The notes below the pieces were generated by a model that was given only the letters and a program-made list of their open reading frames with translations, was not told the DNA's origin and searched no databases. A stretch of 64,000 nucleotides of DNA from assembly GCA_041161065.1 (NCBI GenBank), contig JBEAVE010000006.1:62001-126000 (forward strand), written 5' to 3'. Positions 41,970 through 50,642 of this stretch are shown piece after piece. A program made the translations under genes and the position numbers. Position 1 is the stretch's first letter, and every line of letters begins with the position of its first letter. Origin of the DNA: DYRG01 sp041161065. GTDB lineage: Bacteria > Pseudomonadota > Gammaproteobacteria > Beggiatoales > Beggiatoaceae.

Positions 41970-42692
41970 ATGCGACAAGTCGTTTTGGATACCGAAACAA
42001 CCGGTTTAGACCCTAAAAATGGTCATCGTATCATTGAAATTGGTTGCGTTGAACTTTTTAATCGTCAAATTACCGGGCAAACTTTTCATACCTATTTGCA
42101 ACCAGAGCGCGAAGTCGATCCAGACGCAATGAAAGTGCATGGAATTACCAATGAATTTTTATTGGACAAACCTCTTTTTAACGATATTGTAGATTCATTT
42201 CTGAATTTTGTAAAAGATGCCGAATTAATTATTCATAATGCACCTTTCGATGTGGGGTTTCTCAATCATGAATTAAAACAGTGGAAAACAGAACAACTAC
42301 CTATCGATAAAACAAATCAAATTTTGGATACATTAGTATTAGCTAGAAAATGGTATCCCGGGCAAAGAAATAGTTTAGATGCTCTGTGCAAACGTTTTAA
42401 TATTGATAACACCCAACGTCAATTACACGGCGCATTACTCGATGCACAAATTTTAGCAGAAGTTTATTTAGCAATGACAGGTGGACAAGTTGTTTTATTA
42501 GCCCACAGCGAAAATGCCCAACATATTAAAAATACTGAAATTCGTCGAATTGACAAAAACCGCTCACAGTTGCCAATTGTTTTACCAACACCTGAAGAAC
42601 TCGCAGAACATCATCAACGTTTATCGGTAATTAATAAAAAGAGCAACGGACAATGTATATGGTTGCAACAATTAGAACAACAGGTGCATTAA
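41970..42692 (+). CDS. dnaQ: DNA polymerase III epsilon subunit (proofreading 3'-5' exonuclease)
   Basis: The 240-residue product has the DEDDh exonuclease motifs: ExoI VLDTETTGL, ExoII IIHNAPFDVGFLNHEL and ExoIII HGALLDAQILAEVYL with the catalytic histidine. The C-terminal tail binds the polymerase subunit in the family. ATG 41970 with AAGGA before it gives the standard MRQVVLDTETT start; the frame is open 16 codons further but without support. The TPM-domain gene starts 5 bases after the stop. Confidence 0.94.
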   Translation: MRQVVLDTETTGLDPKNGHRIIEIGCVELFNRQITGQTFHTYLQPEREVDPDAMKVHGITNEFLLDKPLFNDIVDSFLNFVKDAELIIHNAPFDVGFLNHELKQWKTEQLPIDKTNQILDTLVLARKWYPGQRNSLDALCKRFNIDNTQRQLHGALLDAQILAEVYLAMTGGQVVLLAHSENAQHIKNTEIRRIDKNRSQLPIVLPTPEELAEHHQRLSVINKKSNGQCIWLQQLEQQVH

Positions 42693-42697
42693 TTTTT

Positions 42698-43936
42698 ATG
42701 AAAAAAGGGTTATTACTTTTAATATTTTTTGCATCAATACAAACAGTGCAAGCAATCCAAATTTATCAATGGAAAGATGTGAAAGGAACATGGCAATTTA
42801 CAGAATATCCTCCTTTGGCAGGTGTTCCCTATCAATTAAAAGAACTACCCGATAATGTAACGGTTTATAAATCAGAGGAAAAACCCGCCGATGAGAAATC
42901 AAAAGATATTGAAAAAATAGGAAAACCTGTGGCGATAGAAAAAGTAGAAAAGTCTGAAGAAATCATTAAACCCGTAATTATTCCTGATGCGCGCACGGAA
43001 AAAATTTCTCCCATTTCAAATGAAAAAAAAGTGCCTGAAACGAAACAACCTATTTCTGAAGAACCTGTCGTTGTTATAAAAAAACCTTCTTTAATTAAGG
43101 CGCAACGCCAAAGCCGTTATGTGTCCGATTATGCGCAATTATTATTGTTAGAAGATCGCCAACGATTGCAAGAAATTTTAGAACAATTTGAACGACAAAC
43201 AGGCATAGAAACTACCATTTTTACTTGTTATACCTTGGCAGATTATGAAGGGGGTTTGACAGGTGTCGATAATTTTAGTGCACAGCTTTTGAAAGAATGG
43301 CAATTAAAGCAGGGGATTTTAATCGTAATTGTTTTATTAGACAAACAGTTACACATTAAAACTACTTCACAATTTAACAAAGAAGAACAACATAAAATTC
43401 AAAATATTCGGGAGGAAATTTTAATTCCAACGTTTAAACAAGGACATTTCAGTGAGGGTTTGTTAAAAGCAGTGCAACAAATCATTTATTTATTAAAACC
43501 GCCGCCTGTTTTGAAAAATAAAGAACAGACCGCCGATAATAGAAAAGAAACTTATTATAAAAGAGAGGATTATTGGTTAGAAATGGTTTTAATATTGGGT
43601 TTGTCATTATGGTGGGCGATCATTCGTTTGTGGCGGCGGAGAAAAAATCGTTGTCCACAATGCGCCGGAAAATTACAAAAAGTTAAATTAAATCAAGAGT
43701 TTATTGCTTTGCGTTGTACGATTTGTGGCACACAATTAATTTTAGCTCCCGCCCATTCACCTCGATATTGGCAACGTTGCCCTTCGTGTAGTAATTCTGC
43801 TTTTCATGTAAAATCATGGTGTTGGGATAATAATGAACGGCTTATTATTGCGCGAGAGTGCCAAGTGTGTGGTTTTAAGCGTCAGGAAAAAGTAAGGTTT
43901 TTATCGGCGCAAAACTCCGTCGATGATGCGGCGTAA
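42698..43936 (+). CDS. TPM-domain membrane protein with DUF4124-like N-terminus and two zinc ribbons
   Basis: The 412-residue product has a signal peptide (about 1-19, ending VQA), a DUF4124-like motif (IYQWKDVKGTWQFTEYPP), a Lys/Glu/Pro-rich linker (about 60-135), then a TPM domain (about 140-270; VSDYAQLLLLEDRQRLQEIL, TGVDNFSAQLLKEWQL). A membrane helix follows near residue 295 and a cytoplasmic tail with CPQC-CTIC and CPSC-CQVC cysteine pairs, typical of zinc ribbons. Related TPM proteins take part in photosystem repair or are uncharacterised in bacteria. ATG 42698 is chosen over an upstream start that would add 15 residues. The 3' end overlaps rnhB by 62 bases. Confidence 0.75.
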   Translation: MKKGLLLLIFFASIQTVQAIQIYQWKDVKGTWQFTEYPPLAGVPYQLKELPDNVTVYKSEEKPADEKSKDIEKIGKPVAIEKVEKSEEIIKPVIIPDARTEKISPISNEKKVPETKQPISEEPVVVIKKPSLIKAQRQSRYVSDYAQLLLLEDRQRLQEILEQFERQTGIETTIFTCYTLADYEGGLTGVDNFSAQLLKEWQLKQGILIVIVLLDKQLHIKTTSQFNKEEQHKIQNIREEILIPTFKQGHFSEGLLKAVQQIIYLLKPPPVLKNKEQTADNRKETYYKREDYWLEMVLILGLSLWWAIIRLWRRRKNRCPQCAGKLQKVKLNQEFIALRCTICGTQLILAPAHSPRYWQRCPSCSNSAFHVKSWCWDNNERLIIARECQVCGFKRQEKVRFLSAQNSVDDAA

Positions 43937-44510
43937 CACCTTGTTTTTGAAGAGCTTGTCGATGTTCAAGTGTGCCATAACCCGCATTGCGATCCCAGCC
44001 ATATCCCTGATAAATTTGCGATAATTGCCGCATTAAACGATCTCTGGAAACTTTTGCGATAATTGACGCACAAGCAATGCTATAACAGTGTTGATCACCG
44101 CTAATAATTGGCGTAATTTTTTTTCCAAACGGATGATTTTTAGGAAGTTTTCCGTCCATCAAAATATAATCAATAGGTTGCAAACGTTGTAATGCACGCT
44201 GCATTGCCAGAAAAGTTGCCCGCAGAATATTTAGGCGATCAATGTCGGCAACCGACGCAATACCAATTGAAAACGCAAGGGATTGTTGTTTGATCAAGGG
44301 GCACAGTTGTTCGCGTTGTTTGGCAGAAAGTTTTTTAGAATCCGTTACTTGCGAAATTGGCGTGCAATCGGCGGGTAAAATGACGGCGGCGGCGATCACG
44401 GGTCCGCTCAAACAGCCGCGCCCCACTTCGTCGATGCCGACCACGCGCGTCAAACCTGTTTTCCAAAGATTTTGTTCGTAATGAAGGGTGGGTGGGCTGC
44501 TTTTTAACAT
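43875..44510 (-). CDS. rnhB: Ribonuclease HII
   Basis: The 211-residue enzyme removes ribonucleotides and RNA primers from DNA. The N-terminal GIDEVGRGCLSGPVIAAAVIL holds the first catalytic acids, VTDSKKLSAKQRE follows, and SIIAKVSRDR and HRRSFAPIK close the domain. ATG 44510 is taken as start; a GTG at 44522 is possible and neither has a clear ribosome binding site. The 3' end overlaps the convergent TPM-domain gene by 62 bases, with both C-termini plausible. Confidence 0.93.
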   Translation of the reverse strand: MLKSSPPTLHYEQNLWKTGLTRVVGIDEVGRGCLSGPVIAAAVILPADCTPISQVTDSKKLSAKQREQLCPLIKQQSLAFSIGIASVADIDRLNILRATFLAMQRALQRLQPIDYILMDGKLPKNHPFGKKITPIISGDQHCYSIACASIIAKVSRDRLMRQLSQIYQGYGWDRNAGYGTLEHRQALQKQGVTPHHRRSFAPIKTLLFPDA

Positions 44511-44553
44511 GATTTCTGGCACACTATCAATTTTGAGGAGTTTTACGCATCAA

Positions 44554-45066
44554 ATGGCGAGCATTCATCAAATGCAAATGAGTTTTGTCCCGCAGCAAGA
44601 TCGGTTATTATTTCGTTTGAGCACGACTGATCACGCGGAGTTTCGTTTTTGGCTAACGCGCCGTTATGTTAAGTTGCTCTGGTCTGGGTTATTGCAACAG
44701 TTAGAAATGGCGCAACCGTATCAAAACCCCGATATTAGAGCAACAGTGGCAGCAACTCAGCATCAACAAGTGATTGCAAATACTGATTTCAAAACGGAAT
44801 ATCAAGAGAAAGAAATTACGCATTTTCCTTTAGGTGAAGAAACCATTTTAGCCCCGCGTCTGCAGTTTAAACGAACCCCTCAAGGAACGCAAATATTGTG
44901 TATTCACCCAACTGAAGGACAAGGATTGGAAATCGCGGTTGATAACCGTTTGATGCACTCTTTGTGTAATCTGCTTTCACAGTGTTTGAAAGTTACCAAT
45001 TGGGATTTATCTTATGAGCTTACAACCTCATTTCCCGTTCCTAAACCTTTTCAAAACAACCCTTAG
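44554..45066 (+). CDS. Conserved-looking protein of unknown function, gene 1 of a four-gene block
   Basis: I do not recognise this 170-residue protein. It is soluble, with an N-terminal beta-rich part (MQMSFVPQQDRLLFRLSTTD), an aromatic/basic segment EFRFWLTRRYVKLLW, and a central TQHQQVIANTDFKTEYQEK. The last half looks like beta strands with ILCIHPTEGQG. GAGGAG at 44535-44540 is 13 bases before ATG 44554; in-frame ATG codons at 44572 and 44578 are also possible. The divergent rnhB start is only 44 bases away. It is followed 11 bases later by the next unknown gene. Confidence 0.6.
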   Translation: MASIHQMQMSFVPQQDRLLFRLSTTDHAEFRFWLTRRYVKLLWSGLLQQLEMAQPYQNPDIRATVAATQHQQVIANTDFKTEYQEKEITHFPLGEETILAPRLQFKRTPQGTQILCIHPTEGQGLEIAVDNRLMHSLCNLLSQCLKVTNWDLSYELTTSFPVPKPFQNNP

Positions 45067-45077
45067 AGGAAATCACC

Positions 45078-45458
45078 ATGGGAATTAGTTTAGAAGACAT
45101 TAAAAATGCAATGAATAATTTAATCAATTTAGACATAAGAACTATTGTAGGAGAAGTCGATTTTGATAGCAAAGGAAAAATGCAACCCACCGCAAACTCA
45201 AAACAAATGGTGAGTCGGTTGAATTTATTAGACGGCGACATTACAACCGCATTTCCCGAAGACTTTTTACAAATGCCATTAGATAGTGTTAGAAGTTTTC
45301 ATGCGTTGCGTGAACGTCAAGCAATGGAAATTGTGCAAGGAAATATTAGAGCATTGCAACATCTTGTGGGTTTGATAGATACCTTAGATCGCCAAGAAAA
45401 AGCCGATAAAAATGATCACAAACCGCGTGTAGAAACGCCACCCACTCAACCTATTTAA
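45078..45458 (+). CDS. Unknown small helical protein, gene 2 of the block
   Basis: The 126-residue protein is mostly helical, with an acidic middle (LDGDITTAFPEDFLQMPLDSVRSFH read as its key part) and a Lys/Pro-rich tail ending in PPTQPI. TTAGAGGAAATCACC before ATG 45078 is a strong ribosome binding site. No signal peptide or membrane helix. No family recognised. It ends 4 bases before gene 3, so the genes are translated together. Confidence 0.6.
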   Translation: MGISLEDIKNAMNNLINLDIRTIVGEVDFDSKGKMQPTANSKQMVSRLNLLDGDITTAFPEDFLQMPLDSVRSFHALRERQAMEIVQGNIRALQHLVGLIDTLDRQEKADKNDHKPRVETPPTQPI

Positions 45459-45462
45459 TCTT

Positions 45463-46281
45463 ATGGCTGAATTTTCGTTTAAAACGCTCGCGGAAGATCT
45501 TTTAACTTTAGAAGTTAATACCATTGTTAAGGCAAACATGATGGCGATTAAAATGCCTTCAAATCGGCGTGAAGCATTATTAGAAATTGCCCGAGATTAT
45601 CACCTTGCTTTGGTTGAATTGGGTTGCCGAGAACCGCTTGTTTGGACTTCGGGAGGAATAATGGCTTTTTTTGAACTGCGAAGTCGAGCAATTCAAGGTG
45701 CAAAAGTCATTAGTGATTTGGAACATTTGATGACTAAAACAGAGCACCAAAAATATTTTGAGAAAAAGGTCATTCTCGATCGCATTCAATCTCAATCAGA
45801 ACAGCTTATTTCTCTATTTGTATCTTTAGCCAAAAATGTCAATGCTAGTTTTGATTTACAAGCCTATCGACATGAAATGAATACTAAGGCTAATGATCTG
45901 GCAAAAGAGAAAGAAAAACCTTTAGAAGAACTGTATAAATTTTGTGATTTACATGATGAAGAAAATCAGGTTTGGAATAATGATTTACCCCGTTCAAAAA
46001 TGCAGGATATTGAAGATTTGGATTTAAGTGCAGCACAAATCAGTTTAATTCGTAAAGTTTGGGAAATTGGCACAGAGCAAGTGGTATTACAAACGGTTAT
46101 TCATGCCGATGGAGATATAACCACGAGAATTTCTGAACGGTTGCTCGAAAATCCAAATCAAATACTCTTTCAAATTCATCACGAATCCGTGCAAGGTGCA
46201 GTGGGTTTCTGGACAAATTTAGTAGAAACCATTGGTAAAATGGCAGCACATTTCTTTCAAACCAAAATACTTAAAAAATAA
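45463..46281 (+). CDS. Unknown soluble protein, gene 3 of the block
   Basis: The 272-residue protein is predicted mainly alpha-helical with no signal peptide. Its start (AEFSFKTLAEDLLTLEVNTIV) and charged helices (around 85-170, with KEKEKPLEELYKF) suggest a scaffold or coiled-coil partner. The last third, with DLDLSAAQISLIRKVWEIGTEQ and VIHADGDITTRISE as visible blocks, resembles no enzyme motif that I know. Two bases separate it from gene 4. Confidence 0.6.
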   Translation: MAEFSFKTLAEDLLTLEVNTIVKANMMAIKMPSNRREALLEIARDYHLALVELGCREPLVWTSGGIMAFFELRSRAIQGAKVISDLEHLMTKTEHQKYFEKKVILDRIQSQSEQLISLFVSLAKNVNASFDLQAYRHEMNTKANDLAKEKEKPLEELYKFCDLHDEENQVWNNDLPRSKMQDIEDLDLSAAQISLIRKVWEIGTEQVVLQTVIHADGDITTRISERLLENPNQILFQIHHESVQGAVGFWTNLVETIGKMAAHFFQTKILKK

Positions 46282-46283
46282 TA

Positions 46284-46790
46284 GTGATAAATACCCCATT
46301 ACAAGGCATTCAATTTTTGCGTCAATTCATTAAAGAAGGTGGTTTGACGATAAGTACAGAATGTTCAATCAATAACTCATTCATAAATATGAGAACAAGT
46401 ATTCAATTAGATGGTAGCGTAATTAACTTTGTTCCTGATATTAACTGTTTTTCACAGGAGGAACAACGGTTATTGCAAAATGATTTGAGTCGGCATTTGG
46501 ATAAAATAAAGCAACTCTTAGAAAAAATGAATAGTTTTTCATTATTTTTGCAACGAATATTTGTTGGACTGTCTATTGGAAATGGGATAATAGGTACATT
46601 AGTTGTTGATATTCATAATAGTTTAGGAAAATTTCACCCGTTTTTATCTTATTTGTATGAAATAAATCCCTATCTAGTTAATTTATTTTGGTTTATGATA
46701 AGCAGTGCTATGGGAGGTTTGATTTTCCATTATATTGTACAACCTTTAATTTGGCGTTTTATTGCGAAGAAAGTGAGAGAAAAACTTTGA
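46284..46790 (+). CDS. Unknown membrane protein, gene 4 of the block
   Basis: The 168-residue protein starts at GTG 46284. It has a soluble N-terminal part (about 1-90) and two predicted membrane helices at about 90-110 and 130-155, ending in a basic tail (KKVREKL). Genes 3 and 4 may form a soluble/membrane pair. The stop TGA overlaps the TTG start of lptF, implying that the block is co-transcribed and coupled with lptF. Confidence 0.55.
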   Translation: MINTPLQGIQFLRQFIKEGGLTISTECSINNSFINMRTSIQLDGSVINFVPDINCFSQEEQRLLQNDLSRHLDKIKQLLEKMNSFSLFLQRIFVGLSIGNGIIGTLVVDIHNSLGKFHPFLSYLYEINPYLVNLFWFMISSAMGGLIFHYIVQPLIWRFIAKKVREKL

Positions 46791-47842
46791 TTTTTACCCG
46801 CTATTTATATCGAGAAATTATTACCACTGCATTAGCATTATTGTTAATTATTGTATTGATTTATTTGAGTCAGCGTTTTATTCAATTTTTAGCCGAAGCA
46901 GGTAGTGGTCAATTACCCTTAGAATATGTTTTTAAGTTGTTAGCATTAAAGCTATTATGGGTGTTTGTTGTTCTTATACCTTTAACGTTTTTTCTGGCGA
47001 TTTTAATGGCGTTAGGACGCTTATATAGCGAAAATGAAATAATGGCGATGTTTGCTTGTGGTTTAGGCACACCTTTTTTGATAGGAAAAATTCAACAATT
47101 AGCGATTACAATTGCGGTAATTGTAGGTGTTTTAAGTTTTGTATTAGCACCTTGGTCTGAAGCAAAACAAGAGCAGTTGCGCCAAGAAATTCGCCAGCAA
47201 TCTGATATTGGGGTTTTAACAGCGGGGCGTTTTCAAAGTTTTAATCAAGGACGCGGGGTTTTTTATATTGAACATTTTGATAAGAAAAATACCGTAATGA
47301 AAAATGTTTTTGTTTCATTAGAAAGAGAGGGTAAAAATATTTTAATCTCTGCGGATCGTGGGTATTTGAAAACTGAAGAAAATACTAATGCAAAATATAT
47401 TATGTTGTTCGATGGTTATCGTTATGATATTACGCATGGTTCTGCGGAACTCATAGAAACTAAATTTGCTCAACACGCAGTTTTAATTTATATTGAACCC
47501 ATGCCGCTTCCAAATGCCTTTAAATCTCAACACAATATTGATTTGTGGAATTCTAATCAAGCGGGTGCAATGGCTGAATTACAAATGCGGATTTCTGCGC
47601 CTTTGTCAATTTTATTGCTTGCGCCGTTAGCAGTTCTAATGTCGCACACAACACCTCGACAAGGACGTTATAGCAAAATAATCATTGCATTGTTGATTTA
47701 TTTTATTTATGTAAATGGGTTAGAAGTTGCTCAAAAATGGTTAGAACGGGAATTACTGTCTGCTTGGTTAGGTGTTTGGTGGGTGCATGGTATTTTAGCA
47801 ATGTCGGTTTTAATAACATTTCTTTATCGAGAACGGCGTTAA
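46787..47842 (+). CDS. lptF: LptF lipopolysaccharide export permease subunit
   Basis: The 351-residue permease forms the LptB2FG transporter that extracts lipopolysaccharide from the inner membrane. The N-terminus FTRYLYREIITTALALLLI and the segments IPLTFFLAILMALGRLYSENEIMAMFACG and APWSEAKQEQLRQE in key blocks match LptF, with six membrane helices around a periplasmic beta-jellyroll. The start is TTG at 46787, overlapping the previous stop by 3 bases; the frame extends further upstream but only through out-of-frame coding sequence. lptG, normally next, is absent: nadD follows after a 62-base gap. Confidence 0.88.
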   Translation: MIFTRYLYREIITTALALLLIIVLIYLSQRFIQFLAEAGSGQLPLEYVFKLLALKLLWVFVVLIPLTFFLAILMALGRLYSENEIMAMFACGLGTPFLIGKIQQLAITIAVIVGVLSFVLAPWSEAKQEQLRQEIRQQSDIGVLTAGRFQSFNQGRGVFYIEHFDKKNTVMKNVFVSLEREGKNILISADRGYLKTEENTNAKYIMLFDGYRYDITHGSAELIETKFAQHAVLIYIEPMPLPNAFKSQHNIDLWNSNQAGAMAELQMRISAPLSILLLAPLAVLMSHTTPRQGRYSKIIIALLIYFIYVNGLEVAQKWLERELLSAWLGVWWVHGILAMSVLITFLYRERR

Positions 47843-47904
47843 AGGTATTTAAAAACTAGAAAGAATCCTTATTTCTTTCTCTATAAAAACTGGAAAGCTA
47901 TAAA

Positions 47905-48540
47905 ATGTTAGGTATTTTAGGTGGGACGTTTGATCCCATTCATCATGGACATTTGAGATTGGCATTAGAAATATATGAACGGTTGGGGTTACAAGCAGTG
48001 CATTTGATGGTTTCTGCAAACCCGCCCCATCGTCAAACACCACAAACGCCAGCTTCCATTCGTTTTGAAATGTTAAAATTGGCAATTAATGATATAACTG
48101 GGTTAGTTGCCGATAATCGAGAATTAAAGCGTCAGCAGGTTTCTTATACGGTAGAAACATTATTGGAAATGCGCCAAGAATTTGGAGAACAACTGCCAAT
48201 TTGTTTAATTTTAGGAATGGACGCTTTTTTGAGTTTGCCAACGTGGTTTGAATGGGAGAAAATAATTCATTTGACGCATTTAGTTATTACCTCGCGCCCT
48301 GAAATTGAACAAGTCTTTTCTCAACCCTTACAAATGCTTTTACAAAAACACCGAGCTAAAACAATCCGTGAATTAAAAGAAAAACCAGCCGGTTGTATTT
48401 GGTTTGAAAGTGTGCCGAAGTTGCATATTTCTGCCACACAAATTCGCCAATGTTTTTTAGAGCAACGTGACCCGCATTATTTACTGCCAGAAATGGTTTT
48501 AAGATTCATTTATCAACGAGGTTTGTATAACGTATGTTAA
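47905..48540 (+). CDS. nadD: Nicotinate-nucleotide adenylyltransferase
   Basis: The 211-residue enzyme makes deamido-NAD in NAD synthesis. The nucleotidyltransferase motif GGTFDPIHHGHLRLA and the C-terminal ISATQIRQ (the ISSTxxR motif) are complete, and LILGMDAFLSLPTWFEW is typical. The 3' end overlaps rsfS by 7 bases, as in many proteobacteria. Confidence 0.95.
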   Translation: MLGILGGTFDPIHHGHLRLALEIYERLGLQAVHLMVSANPPHRQTPQTPASIRFEMLKLAINDITGLVADNRELKRQQVSYTVETLLEMRQEFGEQLPICLILGMDAFLSLPTWFEWEKIIHLTHLVITSRPEIEQVFSQPLQMLLQKHRAKTIRELKEKPAGCIWFESVPKLHISATQIRQCFLEQRDPHYLLPEMVLRFIYQRGLYNVC

Positions 48541-48884
48541 ATTCAGAACAATTATCTAAAGTTGTGGTTCACGCAATGGAAGAACTGAAAGCACAAAACA
48601 TTAAAGTTTTAGATGTGCGACGGATTTCTGGCGTGACGGATTATTTGGTTATTTCTAGTGGAACAAGTAATCGTCAAGTTTCTGCTATTGCAGATAAGGT
48701 TGTTGATGATGCAAAAACAAATGGACAACGGGTTCTAGGCATTGAAGGAAAAAATCCAAGTGAATGGATTTTAGTGGATTTGGGTGATGTAGTTGCACAT
48801 ATCATGCAGCCGCATATTCGGGATTTCTACCAGTTAGAAAAACTTTGGAGCAACTTAGAAGAAACTTCTCACACAGAGCACTAA
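48534..48884 (+). CDS. rsfS: Ribosomal silencing factor RsfS
   Basis: The 116-residue protein binds L14 of the 50S subunit and blocks subunit joining in starvation. Signature: SGTSNRQVSAIADKVVDD, then EGKNPSEWILVDLGDVVAHIM in its blocks GxxxxEWxLxD and VVAHI. The gene starts inside the end of nadD and is followed after 3 bases by the MazG-like gene. Confidence 0.95.
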   Translation: MLNSEQLSKVVVHAMEELKAQNIKVLDVRRISGVTDYLVISSGTSNRQVSAIADKVVDDAKTNGQRVLGIEGKNPSEWILVDLGDVVAHIMQPHIRDFYQLEKLWSNLEETSHTEH

Positions 48885-48887
48885 AAA

Positions 48888-49241
48888 ATGACAACAGATA
48901 GTTTAGAAAATTTAAATCAAAAAATTGCCCAATTTGCAAAAATTCGTGATTGGGATCAATTTCATAATCCAAAGAATTTGGCAATGGCGTTGATTGGTGA
49001 AGCGGGAGAATTAGTAGAGCATTTCCAATGGCTCACGTTTGAGCAAAGTATGCAATTATCTCCAGAGAAACGTCAAGCCGTTAGTTATGAATTGGCGGAT
49101 ATTTTAATTTATTTGTTGCGCATGGCAGATAGATTAGAAATAGATATATTGCAAGCGACGCAGGATAAAATGGCAATTAATGAGCAACGTTATCCAGTAG
49201 AAAAAGTGCGCGGTGATGCTAGAAAAGCTAATGAATATTGA
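48888..49241 (+). CDS. MazG-like nucleotide pyrophosphohydrolase (RS21-C6/dCTPase type)
   Basis: The 117-residue all-helical product has the EExx-E...D pattern of the MazG superfamily: ALIGEAGELVEHFQW, then YELADILIYLLRMAD. DWDQFHNPKNLAMAL marks the RS21-C6/DCTPP1 group that hydrolyses dCTP-like nucleotides. The ATG follows rsfS after 3 bases; the stop overlaps mutY by 11 bases, so a shared nucleotide-hygiene role is plausible. Confidence 0.87.
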   Translation: MTTDSLENLNQKIAQFAKIRDWDQFHNPKNLAMALIGEAGELVEHFQWLTFEQSMQLSPEKRQAVSYELADILIYLLRMADRLEIDILQATQDKMAINEQRYPVEKVRGDARKANEY

Positions 49242-50271
49242 AAACAACTTTAGTGCAAATTTGCTTGCATGGTTTGATAAATACGGACGTAAGAATCTTC
49301 CTTGGCAATCTCCTCGAACAGCTTATCGAGTATGGATTTCTGAAATCATGTTACAACAAACACAAGTTGCAACCGTTATTCCTTATTTTGAACGTTTTAT
49401 TCAAACCTTTCCCAACATAGAAACCCTAGCAAATGCACCTTTGGATCAAGTATTACAACTGTGGACAGGTTTAGGTTATTATGCACGGGCAAGAAACTTA
49501 CATAAAACCGCACAAATAATCGTTAATGAATTTAATAGACAATTTCCTAATAATTTAGAGCAACTCACGAAATTATCAGGGATAGGAAGGTCGACGGCGG
49601 GAGCAATTTTAGCGTTAGCATTTGATCAATCTCAACCGATTTTAGATGGTAATGTTAAACGGGTTTTATGTCGTTTCTACGCATTAGAAAATCCTCATCA
49701 AAATGATTTGTGGATTTTAGCAAAACAACATACCCCACAACAAAGAACCGCAGATTATACGCAAGCAATTATGGATTTAGGTGCAACGATTTGTACAAGA
49801 TCACGTCCACGTTGTTTAGAATGTCCTCAAAAATTAAGCTGTTGCGCGCATACAAAAGGATTGGAAATAAACTTTCCAACGCCTAAACAACGTAAAACAT
49901 TACCCATCAAAGAAACACAAATGTTAATAATACAAAATAAACAACAAGAAATTTTATTAGAACGTCGACCATTAAAAGGATTATGGGGAGGTTTGTGGGT
50001 ATTTCCAATGTGTGAGGAATCGGTAGAAAAATGGTGTGAGAAACATTGTCAAGAAAAGATTTCTGAAAAATATATTTGGTCATCATTGCGTCATAGTTTT
50101 ACACACTTTCATTTAGATATTACACCTATTCACGTTATAATGGACAATTCTTCCACATTTGAATTACCAAATAGTCGGTGGTTTCTACCTGAGAAAATAG
50201 AGGTAGGAAGTGCTGCACCCGTTATGAAACTTTTACAGCAATTAACTTCATTTCAATTGATAGGAGCATAA
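49231..50271 (+). CDS. mutY: Adenine DNA glycosylase MutY
   Basis: The 346-residue enzyme removes adenine mispaired with 8-oxoguanine. The catalytic segment (SEIMLQQTQVATVIPYFERF), the helix-hairpin-helix LSGIGRSTAGAILALAF with the catalytic Asp nearby (PILDGNVKRVLCR), the [4Fe-4S] cysteines CTRSRPRCLECPQKLSC and the C-terminal NUDIX-like domain that reads 8-oxoguanine are all present. ATG 49231 is chosen over an upstream in-frame start; it lies inside the end of the MazG-like gene. yggX follows after 3 bases. Confidence 0.95.
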   Translation: MNIENNFSANLLAWFDKYGRKNLPWQSPRTAYRVWISEIMLQQTQVATVIPYFERFIQTFPNIETLANAPLDQVLQLWTGLGYYARARNLHKTAQIIVNEFNRQFPNNLEQLTKLSGIGRSTAGAILALAFDQSQPILDGNVKRVLCRFYALENPHQNDLWILAKQHTPQQRTADYTQAIMDLGATICTRSRPRCLECPQKLSCCAHTKGLEINFPTPKQRKTLPIKETQMLIIQNKQQEILLERRPLKGLWGGLWVFPMCEESVEKWCEKHCQEKISEKYIWSSLRHSFTHFHLDITPIHVIMDNSSTFELPNSRWFLPEKIEVGSAAPVMKLLQQLTSFQLIGA

Positions 50272-50274
50272 AAG

Positions 50275-50544
50275 ATGAGCCGAGTAGTTCAATGCGCAAA
50301 ATTAAGCAAGGAAGCTGAAGGTTTGAAAGCACCACCTTATCCCGGCGAATTAGGGAAGAAAATTTTTGAGCATATTTCTCAAGAAGCGTGGCAAATGTGG
50401 TTACGTCATCAAACCATGTTAATCAATGAATATCGGCTTTCTCCGCTTGATCCACGCGCGAGGAAAATGATTGAAACTGAAATGGAAAAGTTCTTTTTTG
50501 GCGAGGGTTCAACGCCGCCGCAAGGATTTAAGCCTGAGAACTAA
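50275..50544 (+). CDS. yggX: Fe(2+)-trafficking protein YggX
   Basis: The 89-residue product begins MSRVVQCAKLSKEAEGLK with the conserved cysteine and continues with PPYPGELGKKIFEHISQEAWQMWLRHQTMLINEYRL in blocks; this matches YggX over its full length. YggX protects iron-sulfur enzymes and follows mutY, itself an iron-sulfur enzyme, as it does in E. coli and relatives. Confidence 0.95.
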   Translation: MSRVVQCAKLSKEAEGLKAPPYPGELGKKIFEHISQEAWQMWLRHQTMLINEYRLSPLDPRARKMIETEMEKFFFGEGSTPPQGFKPEN

Positions 50545-50545
50545 T

Positions 50546-50571
50546 TAAAAAGGCTGGAATAAAACCCAGCC
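50546..50571 (-). terminator. Terminator of trpA
   Basis: GGCTGG (50552-50557) pairs with CCAGCC (50566-50571). On the minus strand the stem is followed by TTTTTAATT, so it ends trpA transcription; on the plus strand no T-run follows. Confidence 0.75.
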
Positions 50572-50642
50572 GTGAAATGAATATTGAAAGGTTTTTTTGT
50601 AGAAACGTTGAAAGCAATGATCATTTCTACGCATTTCAAAAG

